Positions 36,542-46,719 of a stretch of DNA of 64,000 nucleotides are shown here, in pieces. How positions within the stretch are numbered: position 1 is the first letter of the stretch; every line of letters starts with the position of its first letter. The notes below the pieces were generated by a model. It had not been told where the DNA came from, did no database searches, and worked only from the letters and a program-made list of their open reading frames with translations. Source of the DNA: Bacilli bacterium. Lineage in GTDB: Bacteria > Bacillota_I > Bacilli_A > RF39 > UBA660. The translations under genes were made by a program, and so were the position numbers. The stretch lies in contig JAGAWU010000057.1 of NCBI GenBank assembly GCA_017941235.1, positions 62,001 to 126,000 on the forward strand, read 5' to 3'.

Positions 36542-36590
36542 TAGTCTATTCATACAACTATGACGATGTTGTATTGCACCAAATAGACTA
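36542..36590. other. Candidate ICE right attachment site (attR)
   Basis: An imperfect palindrome: outer arms TAGTCTATT (36542-36550) and AATAGACTA (36582-36590) are perfect complements, inner arms TACAAC (36553-36558) and GTTGTA (36568-36573) as well. It lies between the last recombinase and a surface-protein gene that lacks its 5' end. The open frame of that gene begins at 36564, immediately after a stop codon at the centre of the palindrome. The exact crossover is not visible. Confidence 0.5.
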
Positions 36591-39557
36591 ATCTACGATA
36601 AACATTACACTTTAAAAGCCTCTGGTCTATTATGTACTAACGAGAAAAATTTATCAGTTAATGATTGTAACTATAGTGATATGAAATGTAGTTTTTCTCT
36701 AAATAGAAATAAAGTAGAGAATGGTAATGGTACATATGAATTAGTTAAAAACTATGATAATGTTTCAATTGTTATTGATTCAAATATTGGAAAATATTTT
36801 TTAATGGTTACTAGTGATAATGTTGTTATTAATTATGATGAAAATATGTTTAGTAATGAAGATGAGAAGAATAACTATATTAATAATTATTTTAATACAT
36901 TTTCTACTTATAATAACAATGAATCAGTATCATATTCATATGATTCATATTCAAAAATATTATATAGATATGAATCTGTTAATTCAAAAACAACAAGAGT
37001 TATGACTAAAAAAATAAATAATATTACATTTGAATATATAGAAGATCCATATAGTGATGAGTTTAAAAGATTAACTAGTGATGGTAATTTAACTATAAAA
37101 ACTGATACTGATATAACAAATAGTCTTTTATCTGATTACCTTATACATTTCTCTAATGGTACATCATCATTTAGTATAGATGGAAATATATCTAATAATA
37201 AAATATATATTAAAAGAACTGTTTATGAGAATGGAAGTAGTGTACTTAAAGAAAAACATTTAATTACTTTAATAAAAGATGAAAATGTTGATTTAGATTT
37301 ATTTAATAAAGTAGGTTATAAAACTTCTTTAGATATTCATGCAGATGAACCTTTAGATAAAGATAATTATTCTAGAAGTTATTTTAATTTAAATAATTTC
37401 TATGTTCAAAATGAAGATGAATCTTACGAACAATATAGAATAGTATATGATTATAACAGTACTAGTAATGTTACTATTGAATACATAAAATATAGTAATA
37501 ATGGAAAAGTTCTTGGTATAGAATATCATAATATACCAGTTAGATATGTTGGATATTCTAATCAAGTAAGTGATAAATTTAATAAGAAGATAGGTAATAA
37601 AGTAGTTATTAATGCTGATAGTTTATCTCTTGAAAATATTAATTCAAATCTTAACTATGAATATAGAGCTTTAGTTTGTAATGATGATTTTTCTATATGT
37701 GATATAGCTAAGACTGACTATGAAAGTCAATATGAAACTCATTATATCGAAATACATAAAGTTAATGTAGAACTTAATGATAAAATAAGTGATGACTTTA
37801 AAAAAGCATTTAACATTAAAAATGATGGAACTATTGATATTATTATGGATCAAGGAACAGAGCTTAGAAATAATTATTTAAATTATAGTTATTATGATAA
37901 AAATACACAGAATTCTCTTTCATTTGATTGCAATAATAAATGTAAGTTATCTTTAAGAAATTATAGTAAAGATAAATCTGAAACTCATACAGTTGATTAC
38001 AATATTGTAAATAGTAATCCTTCTAGTTCTTATTTATCACTTGTTAAATCTTCAATAGAGTTATATCCTGGAGAAGCAACTAATGTTTGGAATAATTTAA
38101 GTTTTTCTTATGATGCATTTAGTAAATTAAGAAATACATCTAATACTAGGGCAAATTATTGTGATTCTAATACTGGTAAATGTTCTGTAATTGCTTTTAA
38201 TTCTAATAATAATATTGAAATACATAATTCAAGTGTTTCAATTAAAGAGGGAAGAAGTCCTAAATTTGATTCATTCTTCCCTGGTGATACTATTACTATT
38301 AATTCAATTTTTAAAGATGATGATGATTATTTATATAGAGCATCAGCTGCTTATTTGATGAGTAAAACTAAATCTTGGTCATATTTAAATGATTATCATG
38401 ATGGACGTGGTAAAATTGTTTATGATGGTTTTGAAACTCATACTATGAATGTTAAGTTTGCTGAATCTAATACAAAACATAAACAAATAGTTGATGCAGC
38501 TATAGAAAGAATTGGAAATCAAAATTTAAAAGTTTCTAGGGAAGACTTAGAGTATGTTAATAATTTCTATTATAATGATCCTAATGGATTAAATACTAAT
38601 AATTATAATTCAACTAGTGTTTATAATAAATTAACAAGTATTATTAATGATAAGCATATTAGTTATTATCTTGTTGAAGATGGTGGTATGGGAAATGACT
38701 TCTTTAATATGTTTGCTGGAAAGGTTGTATTGTTCTATGATGGAATAGGATATGGTACTACTAATTCATATTTAGAGTCATACATGAAACATATAATTTA
38801 TGTTCCAAATAATACAGAAGATAATCCAGAAGCTTATGTTAAGGCAGCTCAAAAGAGAATTGATAATTATTTAGGTAAAAATTCTGGTGTTGTAGTTAGT
38901 TATGTTGAACCTATAGATGATGCTGATGTTGGTAATGAGGTATTAGAGGGAATTAATTTTGATGGAAATTGTTATAAGATTGCATATAAAGATAGAGAAG
39001 AATTTATTATAATAGCTAAAGATTCTAGCAAGATGATGACTTCAACATTTAGTGCACTTGATGTAAATAATAATGTAGTTGTTTCATCTGATAATGCTAA
39101 TTATCCAACTAATACTGTAGTTTCTTCTACTAATATAGATTCTAAGGTAAAAAAATATAAAGAGATATTAAAGAAACTTGGGCTTGATAAGGCTCAAATA
39201 GTTGATATTGATTTATATTCACCATCTATTGGTGATATAGAGAATTTTGATAATGTTGATTTTGATGTTAGTGTACCAATTACACTTGATAATTATAAAA
39301 ATAAGAAATTATATGCTTATTATATTAAAGATGATGGTTCTGTAGAAGAACATCCTATTACTTTAGATGATTTTATAGCTAAATTTGAAACAAATCACTT
39401 TAGTACATATATTATTGCTGAAAAAGTAGATGATAAGATAATAGATGAGCTAAATCCTAAAACTGGTGATAACATTAAAAATGTAATTATTATAAATATA
39501 ATTAGTGTTATATGTTTAGCTGGAATAATAATTTTTAGAAAGAAAAGATATAATTAA
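36564..39557 (+). pseudogene. 3' part of a sortase-anchored surface protein, cut by the ICE
   Basis: The frame is open from 36564 and encodes about 997 residues. The first ATG is at 36681, but there is no ribosome site before it and no signal peptide after it, although the C-terminus is a complete wall-sorting signal (LNPKTGDN, a hydrophobic helix, RKKRYN). In-frame sequence upstream of the ATG (SGLLCTNEKNLSVNDCNYSD) also looks like ordinary protein. A wall protein needs a secretion signal, so the 5' part is probably beyond the left end of the ICE. The body is Asn/Asp/Tyr/Ser-rich, repetitive beta-type sequence without a recognised domain. Confidence 0.7.
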
Positions 39558-39591
39558 GAAAATTACCAAAAATTGGTAGTTTTCTTTTTTT
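39558..39591 (+). terminator. Terminator after the surface-protein fragment
   Basis: GAAAATTACCA (39558-39568) pairs with TGGTAGTTTTC (39574-39584, one G-U), followed by seven Ts. Confidence 0.8.
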
Positions 39592-39784
39592 GTATTTTGT
39601 TTACATGAAATAACTTGTATGTTAATATAATGCTGTAGGAGAAATCAACATTGAATATCTCTAATACACAAAGAGTTATGTTAATAGCTTAAAAAAGTCA
39701 TAAATATAAATATGATAATTTGGAAAAGATAATAACAATAATTATTAATTAATTATCAAAAATTGGTAATTAAGTTTTACTTAG
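39592..39784. other. Non-coding spacer before the first 140-bp repeat
   Basis: No ORF is convincing. It holds a second short hairpin, TTAATTATCA with TTGGTAATTAA, near 39748-39775. It also has a TATAAT at 39626-39631 whose TTTACA is 20 bp away, too far for a good promoter. Confidence 0.4.
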
Positions 39785-39924
39785 TATTAATTACTTACCG
39801 TGAGTTAATATGACAATTTGGTCGACTAGGGTTTTCTTTCTAAGGTAAGATAGAAAGACTATATGCATGCGGAGAATACTTCCTTTTTTGGATGAAAGGG
39901 GGTATTCTCCTTTTTTATTTTTTT
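39785..39924 (+). repeat. 140-bp leader repeat, copy A (with terminator)
   Basis: Near-identical to copy B at 40974-41114: one G/A difference and one G insertion over about 140 bp. It contains the hairpin TCTTTCTA/TAGAAAGA, and a loop GGTAAG that can pair with CTTACC upstream (possible pseudoknot). It ends in a terminator, GGAGAATAC/GTATTCTCC plus Ts. The ribosome site of the DUF1016 gene (GGAGGGGAAG) begins right after the T-run, so this looks like an attenuator leader. Confidence 0.75.
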
Positions 39925-39940
39925 TGGAGGGGAAGATAAT

Positions 39941-40966
39941 ATGAAAAACGAAATAATAATTAATGAAGAAATAGAGGTAAATGAACTTTTTTATGATATA
40001 AAAAGTTTAATTGAACAATGTAGAAATAGGGTATATAGAGCAGTGAATACTGAAATGATTAATTTATATTGGAATATAGGAAAGATGATTGTAGAAAAGC
40101 AAGAAGGCCATTTTAGGGCTAAGTATGGAGATTATCTTATGGAATCTGTTTCTAAGAAATTAATGGAAGAATTTGGAAAAGGATTTTCTACTAGAAATGT
40201 GAAAAGAATGAGAAAATTTTATTTATGCTATCCAAAAGGGACAACAATGTTGTCCCAATTGACTTGGTCCCATTATTTAGAATTAATAAAAATAAAAGAA
40301 GAAAGTAAAAGAAATTTTTATATGTATGAATGTATTAATTCGAAATGGAATGTTAGGGAACTACAAAGACAAATATCAACATTACTTTATGAAAGAATAG
40401 CTAATTCTAAGGATAAAGATAAAGTAATAGAACTTTCTACTAAAGGACATAAAATTTGTGAGGGTAAAGATATTATTAAAGATCCTTTTGTATTAGAATT
40501 TTTAGATATAAAAGAAAATACAAGTTATTTGGAAAATGATTTAGAGAAAAATATATTAGAACATTTAAAAGAATTTTTGTTAGAATTAGGAAAAGGTTTT
40601 TCATTTGTAGGAAGTCAAGTTAGAATTACTATAGATACTGAACACTTTTACCCTGATTTAGTTTTTTATAATAGAATACTACAGTGTTTTGTGATAATAG
40701 ATTTAAAAATAGGTAAAGTTACTCATCAAGATATAGGGCAAATGGAAATGTATGTTAATTACTATGATAGAGATATAAAACAGCAATATGAAAATAAAAC
40801 AGTGGGAATATTACTTTCTACAAATAAAAATGAAACAATAGTAAAATACACTTTACCTGAGGATAATAAGACTATCTTTTCCTCGGAATTTAGATTAACT
40901 ATTCCTAGTGAAGAAGAATTTATAGATGTTATAGAAAATGAAAAGAAAAATATTGAGTTATTATAA
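39941..40966 (+). CDS. DUF1016 / YhcG-type PDDEXK nuclease
   Basis: A 341-residue protein of normal length. The N-terminal DUF1016 domain (IKSLIEQCRNRVYRAVNTEMINLYWNIGKMI, GFSTRNVKRMRKFYLCYP, LTWSHYLELIKI) is helical. The C-terminal PDDEXK nuclease has FYPDLVFYN, CFVIIDLKIGKV and DIGQMEMYVNYYDR, giving the Asp...Asp-x-Lys core. Members are often found in defence islands and mobile regions. It is flanked by the two 140-bp repeats. Confidence 0.9.
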   Translation: MKNEIIINEEIEVNELFYDIKSLIEQCRNRVYRAVNTEMINLYWNIGKMIVEKQEGHFRAKYGDYLMESVSKKLMEEFGKGFSTRNVKRMRKFYLCYPKGTTMLSQLTWSHYLELIKIKEESKRNFYMYECINSKWNVRELQRQISTLLYERIANSKDKDKVIELSTKGHKICEGKDIIKDPFVLEFLDIKENTSYLENDLEKNILEHLKEFLLELGKGFSFVGSQVRITIDTEHFYPDLVFYNRILQCFVIIDLKIGKVTHQDIGQMEMYVNYYDRDIKQQYENKTVGILLSTNKNETIVKYTLPEDNKTIFSSEFRLTIPSEEEFIDVIENEKKNIELL

Positions 40967-40973
40967 AATATAT

Positions 40974-41114
40974 TATTAATTACTTACCATGAGTTAATAT
41001 GACAATTTGGTCGACTAGGGTTTTCTTTCTAAGGTAAGATAGAAAGACTATATGCATGCGGAGAATACTTCCTTTTTTGGATGAAAGGGGGGTATTCTCC
41101 TTTTTTATTTTTTT
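40974..41114 (+). repeat. 140-bp leader repeat, copy B (with terminator)
   Basis: Second copy of the leader and terminator, beginning 7 bp after the DUF1016 stop. After its T-run there are another 67 bp before the RhuM/Fic start, so unlike copy A the ribosome site is not directly attached. Confidence 0.75.
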
Positions 41115-41181
41115 GAAAGGTTGTGATACATGATATAGTTTTATATTTTAATTATTTTATTTGTATAGGAGGAGAGAAAAA

Positions 41182-42129
41182 ATGAAAGACGAAATAATAT
41201 TATTTGAAAATCAAGGGGTTAAATTGGAAGTTAATATGAAAGATGAAACAGTATGGCTTAATGTTGAACAAATGGCTAAATTGTTTGATAGAGATTCTAA
41301 AACAATTAGGAAACATATTAATAATGCTTTAAGAGAAGAAGTTGATAACTCAACTGTCTCAAATTTTGCGACAGTTCAAAAAGAAGGTTTGAGAGAAGTT
41401 ACTCGTAATATTGACTATTATAATTTAGATATGATAATTAGTGTTGGCTATAGAGTTAAGAGTAAGAATGGAGTAGTTTTCAGAAAATGGGCTACTAGTG
41501 TTTTAAAAGATTATATGTTAAAAGGTTATGCGGTTAATCAGAAAAGACTTGATTATTTAGAAAAGACTGTTAAATTAATTGATATTGCTGGAAGAATAGA
41601 TGAAAAATTAAGTGGAGATGAAGCGTTAGGCATTATTAAAGTTATTAATACTTATTCAAATGCTTTAGATTTACTTGATGATTATGATCATAAAAAACTT
41701 ATTAAACCTAAGGGAATAAAATCACTAGATATGATACAGTATGATGACTGTGTTAGCATAATTAGTAAACTTAAGTTCAGTAGTGATAGTAATTTGTTTG
41801 GCTTAGAAAGAAATAAGGGATTACAATCTATTATTAGAAATATATATCAATCATTTGATGGTAATGATGTTTATCCAACTATAGAAGAAAAAGCTGCTAA
41901 CTTCTTATACTTAATTACTAAAAATCATACTTTTATAGATGGTAATAAAAGAATAGCAGCATCACTTTTTATATATTTTCTTGATTTCTATAATGTTTTG
42001 TATGTAGATGATAAGAGGGTTATTGATAATAATACATTAGTTGCTATTACTCTTTTAGTGGCACAATCGGATCCTCAAGAAAAAGAAATATTAATAAATT
42101 TAATTATGAATTTTCTTATCAGAGAGTAA
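41182..42129 (+). CDS. RhuM-family protein with Fic/Doc C-terminal domain
   Basis: A 315-residue two-domain protein. The N-terminal RhuM domain (DETVWLNVEQMAKLFDRDSKTIRKHINNAL, then YYNLDMIISVGYRVKSKNGVVFRKWATSVLKDYMLKGYAVN) is DNA-binding-like. The C-terminal domain carries the Doc-type Fic motif HTFIDGNKR, which places a phosphate- or AMP-type group on a target protein. RhuM/Fic genes occur in islands and beside restriction systems. The ATG after AGGAGGAGAG is preferred over an in-frame TTG upstream. Confidence 0.9.
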   Translation: MKDEIILFENQGVKLEVNMKDETVWLNVEQMAKLFDRDSKTIRKHINNALREEVDNSTVSNFATVQKEGLREVTRNIDYYNLDMIISVGYRVKSKNGVVFRKWATSVLKDYMLKGYAVNQKRLDYLEKTVKLIDIAGRIDEKLSGDEALGIIKVINTYSNALDLLDDYDHKKLIKPKGIKSLDMIQYDDCVSIISKLKFSSDSNLFGLERNKGLQSIIRNIYQSFDGNDVYPTIEEKAANFLYLITKNHTFIDGNKRIAASLFIYFLDFYNVLYVDDKRVIDNNTLVAITLLVAQSDPQEKEILINLIMNFLIRE

Positions 42130-42192
42130 AAAGTACAAATGCTTTTTATTTTAATTCATTAGTATTTATGTTATTATTATAATGGTGATAGT

Positions 42193-43599
42193 ATGAATAA
42201 AGATGTAGAAATTATTGAAACAGGGGATGGGGTTAGTAGTTTAAAAAATCAGTGCCCTAATTGTGGTGCTCGTGAACTTAAATTTAACGAAGAAAAAGGA
42301 AAAATATTCTGTTTATATTGTGATAGTACATTTGATCCTAAAGAAATAGATGGTATTGAAAAAGAACTTAGTAATTTAAATAAAAAGAGAGTTGGTAGTG
42401 GAGCTCGTGATATAGATACTAACTTTAACGATATAATGACATTTAGATGTCCTAGTTGCTCTGCTGAAGTAGTAGTTGATACTAAGACATCTACACAAGC
42501 TAGATGTCACTGGTGTCATGGTATTTTAACTATTAATGAGAGAATTGATAATGGAGCTGTTCCTGATGCTATACTTCCTTTTAAAGTTAAAAAAGAAGAA
42601 GCTATGACTGAAATAAATAATTTTGTTTCTAAAAGACAGTTTTATGCTCTTCCACAGTTTAAAAAAGATTTTACAGCTGATAATACATTTGGGGTATATT
42701 TTCCATACTTATTAGTTGATGTTAATGCACATTGTAAATTTAGTGGTGAAGCTGAAGAATTAATTCGTTCTTATACTTTAAATAAAAAACGAAGATATGA
42801 TGCTAAAGCATATAATATTGAACGTGAATTTGATATTACAATAGATGATTTAACAATTGAATCTAGTAGTGATAGATTGAATAAAAAGAATAGTAATAAA
42901 ACCAATAATATAATTAATTCAATTATGCCTTTTGATACAGAAAATTGTGTTAAATTTGAATCTAACTATTTAGTTGGTTATACTTCTGAAAAAAGAGATA
43001 TAAATATATCTAATTTGAAAGATAAATCTAATGCTGAAATTAAAGATGTTGTAAGAGCATCACTTAAGGACTCAATTAAAATGTATAATCGCGGAGTTTC
43101 ATGGAAAAAAGAAGAGGTTAATGTACTTGGATCACAATGGATAGCTGCTTATCTTCCTGTATGGCTTTATTCTTATAGGCAAAAAGAAGGTAATAATGAA
43201 GTACTTCATTATATAGCTGTTAATGCTAGAACTAAGGAAACTATGGGAAGTGTTCCTATTAATAAAAGTAAATTGTTTTTTGTTTCTGCTTTAATAGAAA
43301 TCTTATCAGTAATAGTATATTTTTTACTATTTGGTACTAAAGAATTTGTTTTTTGGATCTTCTTATTATTTCTTTTACCTGGTTTTCTTTATCATAGTAG
43401 TATTTATAAAAAATATAGGAATCAGGATAAAAGACATAGATATGAAAAAGAAACTAAAAATAATATTACTAACTTAGTGTCTAATGATTCTTTTATAGAA
43501 GTTAGAAAGAAGTTATATTCTAGTGTTATTTATGGAAGAAATGATGATTTGGTTTCTGGTGATAGTGTAAAGTTAAATCAAGATGAAAGTAAAAATTAG
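42193..43599 (+). CDS. Double zinc-ribbon membrane protein
   Basis: A 468-residue protein. Two zinc ribbons at the N-terminus: CPNCGARELKF with CLYCDSTF, and CPSCSAEVVV with CHWCHGIL. A central soluble domain (AILPFKVKKEEAMTEINNFV, GVYFPYLLVDVNAHC) is followed by LPVWLYSYRQKE. Two C-terminal helices (LFFVSALIEILSVIVYFLLFG and FVFWIFLLFLLPGFLYH) come before a charged tail. Such 'TFIIB-type zinc ribbon' proteins occur in Firmicutes with unknown function. TATAAT at 42178-42183 may be its promoter. Confidence 0.75.
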   Translation: MNKDVEIIETGDGVSSLKNQCPNCGARELKFNEEKGKIFCLYCDSTFDPKEIDGIEKELSNLNKKRVGSGARDIDTNFNDIMTFRCPSCSAEVVVDTKTSTQARCHWCHGILTINERIDNGAVPDAILPFKVKKEEAMTEINNFVSKRQFYALPQFKKDFTADNTFGVYFPYLLVDVNAHCKFSGEAEELIRSYTLNKKRRYDAKAYNIEREFDITIDDLTIESSSDRLNKKNSNKTNNIINSIMPFDTENCVKFESNYLVGYTSEKRDINISNLKDKSNAEIKDVVRASLKDSIKMYNRGVSWKKEEVNVLGSQWIAAYLPVWLYSYRQKEGNNEVLHYIAVNARTKETMGSVPINKSKLFFVSALIEILSVIVYFLLFGTKEFVFWIFLLFLLPGFLYHSSIYKKYRNQDKRHRYEKETKNNITNLVSNDSFIEVRKKLYSSVIYGRNDDLVSGDSVKLNQDESKN

Positions 43600-43623
43600 T
43601 AAATTATACTAATTTTTTTTTAA
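43593..43623 (+). terminator. Terminator after the zinc-ribbon gene
   Basis: AAATTAGTA and TACTAATTT form a 9-bp stem over the stop codon, followed by a T-run. A promoter for the next gene follows: TTAACT, 17 bp, TATAAT. Confidence 0.75.
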
Positions 43624-43679
43624 CTGATACATAAATGTATGTTATAATAGTTTTGGTTAATTTTTAGAGGAGGATGTTT

Positions 43680-44366
43680 ATGAAAAAGAAATTATTAACT
43701 GTGTTAATGGTATGTACTTTAATGTTTTGTTTAACTGGTTGTGATTTACCACTTCTTAAGAAAAAAACAAATAATGAAACTAAAGTAAATGAATCTACTG
43801 AGAAGAAGGATAATAGTGATAAAGATGTAATTAATACTAAAGATTTAATTAATGATAATGATAGTTACTTTGTTAAAATTAAAGGAACTAAATTTACAGT
43901 AGGAGATAAGATTGCTAATATATCTAAAGTAGGTTTAAAACAAGATTCTAGAGTACTTGATAAAACTATTGGTAAGAATACATATCTTATTGGTGGTGGA
44001 AGTATTTATAATGAAAGCGATAAGAATGTTATGTCAATGACTGCTTTTAATGCTACTTCTGAAGAGATTAGTGTAAGAGATGCTGTAATTGGTGGAATAG
44101 AAGCAGGTACATATGAATATGCTAAAATTGAACAAGCAACACTTGATTTAAATCTAGAATTTGTTGGTGGTATTAAATTAGGCGATTCACTAGAAGATAT
44201 ACAAAAAGTATTTGGTACTACTGAAAATATATATGAAGCTACTTCTTTAGGATATAAAGTATATACTTATAAATCTGATGAAGTATACAGAAGTTATGAG
44301 TTTACTATTGATAAAGAAGGTAAACTTTCTAAAGTACGTTTACAAAACTTAGTATTCAATAGATAG
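43680..44366 (+). CDS. Lipoprotein of unknown function
   Basis: A 228-residue secreted lipoprotein: signal peptide MKKKLLTVLMVCTLMFCLTGC with the lipobox at LTGC, a Lys/Asn/Asp-rich linker, then a globular domain (FVKIKGTKFTVGDKIANISKVGL, LIGGGSIYNESDKNVMSMTAFNAT, EFVGGIKLGDSLEDIQKVFG). Not recognised beyond that. The ATG at 43680 is 7 nt after GAGGAGG; the one at 43674 is too close. Confidence 0.8.
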   Translation: MKKKLLTVLMVCTLMFCLTGCDLPLLKKKTNNETKVNESTEKKDNSDKDVINTKDLINDNDSYFVKIKGTKFTVGDKIANISKVGLKQDSRVLDKTIGKNTYLIGGGSIYNESDKNVMSMTAFNATSEEISVRDAVIGGIEAGTYEYAKIEQATLDLNLEFVGGIKLGDSLEDIQKVFGTTENIYEATSLGYKVYTYKSDEVYRSYEFTIDKEGKLSKVRLQNLVFNR

Positions 44367-44371
44367 TTAGG

Positions 44372-44400
44372 GAAATACATTTTATGTATTTCTTTTTTTT
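44372..44400 (+). terminator. Terminator after the lipoprotein gene
   Basis: GAAATACAT (44372-44380) pairs with ATGTATTTC (44384-44392), then eight Ts. Confidence 0.85.
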
Positions 44401-44440
44401 ATGTTTTAGTGTTATAATTTTTTATAGTGAGAGTGAGATT

Positions 44441-46633
44441 ATGATAAAGAAAATATATAAAAATAAAGCACTTTTAGCTTTTTTATGTTCATTAGTTTTA
44501 GGATGTATAATAATAGTTCCTTTTATAATAACAGGAAAAGGAATATTTACACTTTGGGCTGATTATAACATAGAACAAATACCATATGCTCAAATGATGA
44601 ATTATTCAATAAAAGAGGGAAGCATATTTTGGACTTGGTATAATGAATTAGGCAGTAACTTTATAGGGACGTTTAGTTATTATAATTTATTTAGTCCTTT
44701 TAGTATTATAGGTTATTTATTTCCATTTAGATGGTATCCTTATCTAGGAGGAATACTTACAATACTTAAATTTGCTGTTTCTGGATTAACATCTTATTTA
44801 TTTTTAAAAAGATATGTTAAGAATAAAAATTATGCAGTTTTAGGATCAATACTATATTCTTTCTCTGGATATCAACTTAATAATATGATTTTTCATTTTT
44901 ATGATTCAGTAGCACTTTTTCCACTTCTTTTATTTGCTCTTGATAATTATATGTATGATGATAAGAAAAATATAATACCATTAGTTGTATGTTTATTGTC
45001 ATTTACTGATTGGTTTATGTTTATAGGACAGGGTATATTTACATTTATATATTTTATAGTAAAAGTATTTATGAAAGAATATAAGATTAACTTAAAGAAA
45101 TTTATATATTTAGCTTATGAAGTTTTACTTGGTATACTTATTACTATGGTTGTACTTCTTCCTACATTTTTATTTACTATGTCTAATCCTAGAGTAAATG
45201 GAAGTTGGAGCTTTTTAAATATGTTTATTCATGAATATCCAACTAGATATATAGAAATGTTTAGAAGTTTATTTTTTCCTTCTGAAATAATGTGTATTAG
45301 AGCTTTTTTAACTCCTACTAATTATGATAGTGTTGAAACTTATTTACCTTTTGTAGGGTCTGTACTTGCTATATCTTATTTATTTAAAAAGCCTAAGAAA
45401 TGGTACTGTGTTTTAACATTTGTTTTAGGTTTATTTATGGTTGTTCCTATATTAAATAGTTCATTTGTAATATTTATGAATACTTATTATGCTAGATGGT
45501 TTTATATGCTTATTTTAATAATGTGTATTCTGTCTATTAAGTGTTTAGAAGATAAGATTAAAATAAATAGTGGTTTAATAGTTTCACTTTTTGCATTTGT
45601 TGTTATGGCCATTATATATGTTTTACTTCCAATAATTAAGCATAAATCATTTGTTTTTGATAAATCATATATTATAATTGCTACTATATTTATGCTTGTT
45701 AATTTATTTAGTTTGTTTATTATTTTTAAGATTAATAATTTAAATAAAAGAAATAATATAATATTTATTTGTACATGTATATATATAAGTTTTTGGGGAA
45801 TATTTACTATTTATAAATACAGAGATGAAGGATTTAAACATTCAGACTTTTATGATACATATATAAATTCTTATAAATATATTAAATTTGATGATGTTTC
45901 TAGAACTAATAGTTCAGGATCTTGTCAATTTAATTTAGGGTATGTACTTAAGAATCCAAATATTAAGACATTTAATTCAAATTTAAATGGTACTGATTTT
46001 GAATTTTATTCTAGTATAGGTCAATCTAGAGAAGTGTCTACTGATATATCACTTGATAATAAGCTTAATGATTTTTTATCTGTTAAATATGTTATTTCTT
46101 GTAATGAAGAGTTAAATTTTGATAATTATGAATTATTAAAAGAAAATGGTATTTATAGAGTTTATCGAAATAATAATTTTAGAGAAATGGGACTTGTGTT
46201 TAATCAATATATAACTAATAAAGAGTTTAAGAAAGAGAAAAATAAGATTGATATTATTTCTGATAAGATAGTTTTAAACAAGAATCAAGTTAAAAAATAT
46301 GGTTCTTTATTTGGAAAAGATGTAGAAATAATATCTAATAAGTTTAAATATAATAAGAATGGGTTTGAATCTAATATTAATGTTAGTGATGACACTTTAG
46401 TTCTTTATACTGTACCTTTTGATGAAGGGTGGAGTGCTACTGTAAATAATAAGAAAGTAAAAATAGAAAAGGTTGATAATGGATTTATGGCTATTAAAGT
46501 TAATAAAGGTAATAATAAAGTTAAATTTTATTATCAAACCCCTGGATTAAAGAAAGGATTAATTATTTCGATAATAGCGCTTGTTATGTATTTTTTAACT
46601 ATTATTTATAATAAAAATAAGAGAAGTGTATAA
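44441..46633 (+). CDS. YfhO-like polytopic membrane protein
   Basis: A 730-residue protein with about twelve or more membrane helices and a C-terminal extracellular domain (PFDEGWSATVNNKKVKIEKVDNGFMAIKVNKGNNKVKFYYQTPGLKKGLIIS), the YfhO pattern. The N-terminal part has the GT-C-like start (PFIITGKGIFTLWADYNIEQIPYAQMMNYSIKEG). In Firmicutes YfhO-type proteins glycosylate lipoteichoic acid or related wall polymers. An earlier in-frame start lies inside the upstream terminator, so the ATG after GAGAGTGAG is used. Confidence 0.88.
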   Translation: MIKKIYKNKALLAFLCSLVLGCIIIVPFIITGKGIFTLWADYNIEQIPYAQMMNYSIKEGSIFWTWYNELGSNFIGTFSYYNLFSPFSIIGYLFPFRWYPYLGGILTILKFAVSGLTSYLFLKRYVKNKNYAVLGSILYSFSGYQLNNMIFHFYDSVALFPLLLFALDNYMYDDKKNIIPLVVCLLSFTDWFMFIGQGIFTFIYFIVKVFMKEYKINLKKFIYLAYEVLLGILITMVVLLPTFLFTMSNPRVNGSWSFLNMFIHEYPTRYIEMFRSLFFPSEIMCIRAFLTPTNYDSVETYLPFVGSVLAISYLFKKPKKWYCVLTFVLGLFMVVPILNSSFVIFMNTYYARWFYMLILIMCILSIKCLEDKIKINSGLIVSLFAFVVMAIIYVLLPIIKHKSFVFDKSYIIIATIFMLVNLFSLFIIFKINNLNKRNNIIFICTCIYISFWGIFTIYKYRDEGFKHSDFYDTYINSYKYIKFDDVSRTNSSGSCQFNLGYVLKNPNIKTFNSNLNGTDFEFYSSIGQSREVSTDISLDNKLNDFLSVKYVISCNEELNFDNYELLKENGIYRVYRNNNFREMGLVFNQYITNKEFKKEKNKIDIISDKIVLNKNQVKKYGSLFGKDVEIISNKFKYNKNGFESNINVSDDTLVLYTVPFDEGWSATVNNKKVKIEKVDNGFMAIKVNKGNNKVKFYYQTPGLKKGLIISIIALVMYFLTIIYNKNKRSV

Positions 46634-46650
46634 GTTTACACTTCTTTACA
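46623..46650 (+). terminator. Terminator over the YfhO stop codon
   Basis: GAAGTGTA (46623-46630) pairs with TACACTTC (46637-46644), followed by a weak T-rich stretch. TATGGTATAAT further on (-10 at about 46692) is a likely promoter for the LCP gene. Confidence 0.6.
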
Positions 46651-46719
46651 TTTTATTTATAATTATATTTATTAATATATTGTTTTATGGTATAATACTA
46701 GAAGTTTTGGAGGGATACT

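Noticed and set aside
36814-37005. 63-codon frame within the surface-protein gene, and many antisense frames elsewhere
   Set aside because: Wrong-frame shadows in AT-rich DNA, without ribosome sites or plausible composition.
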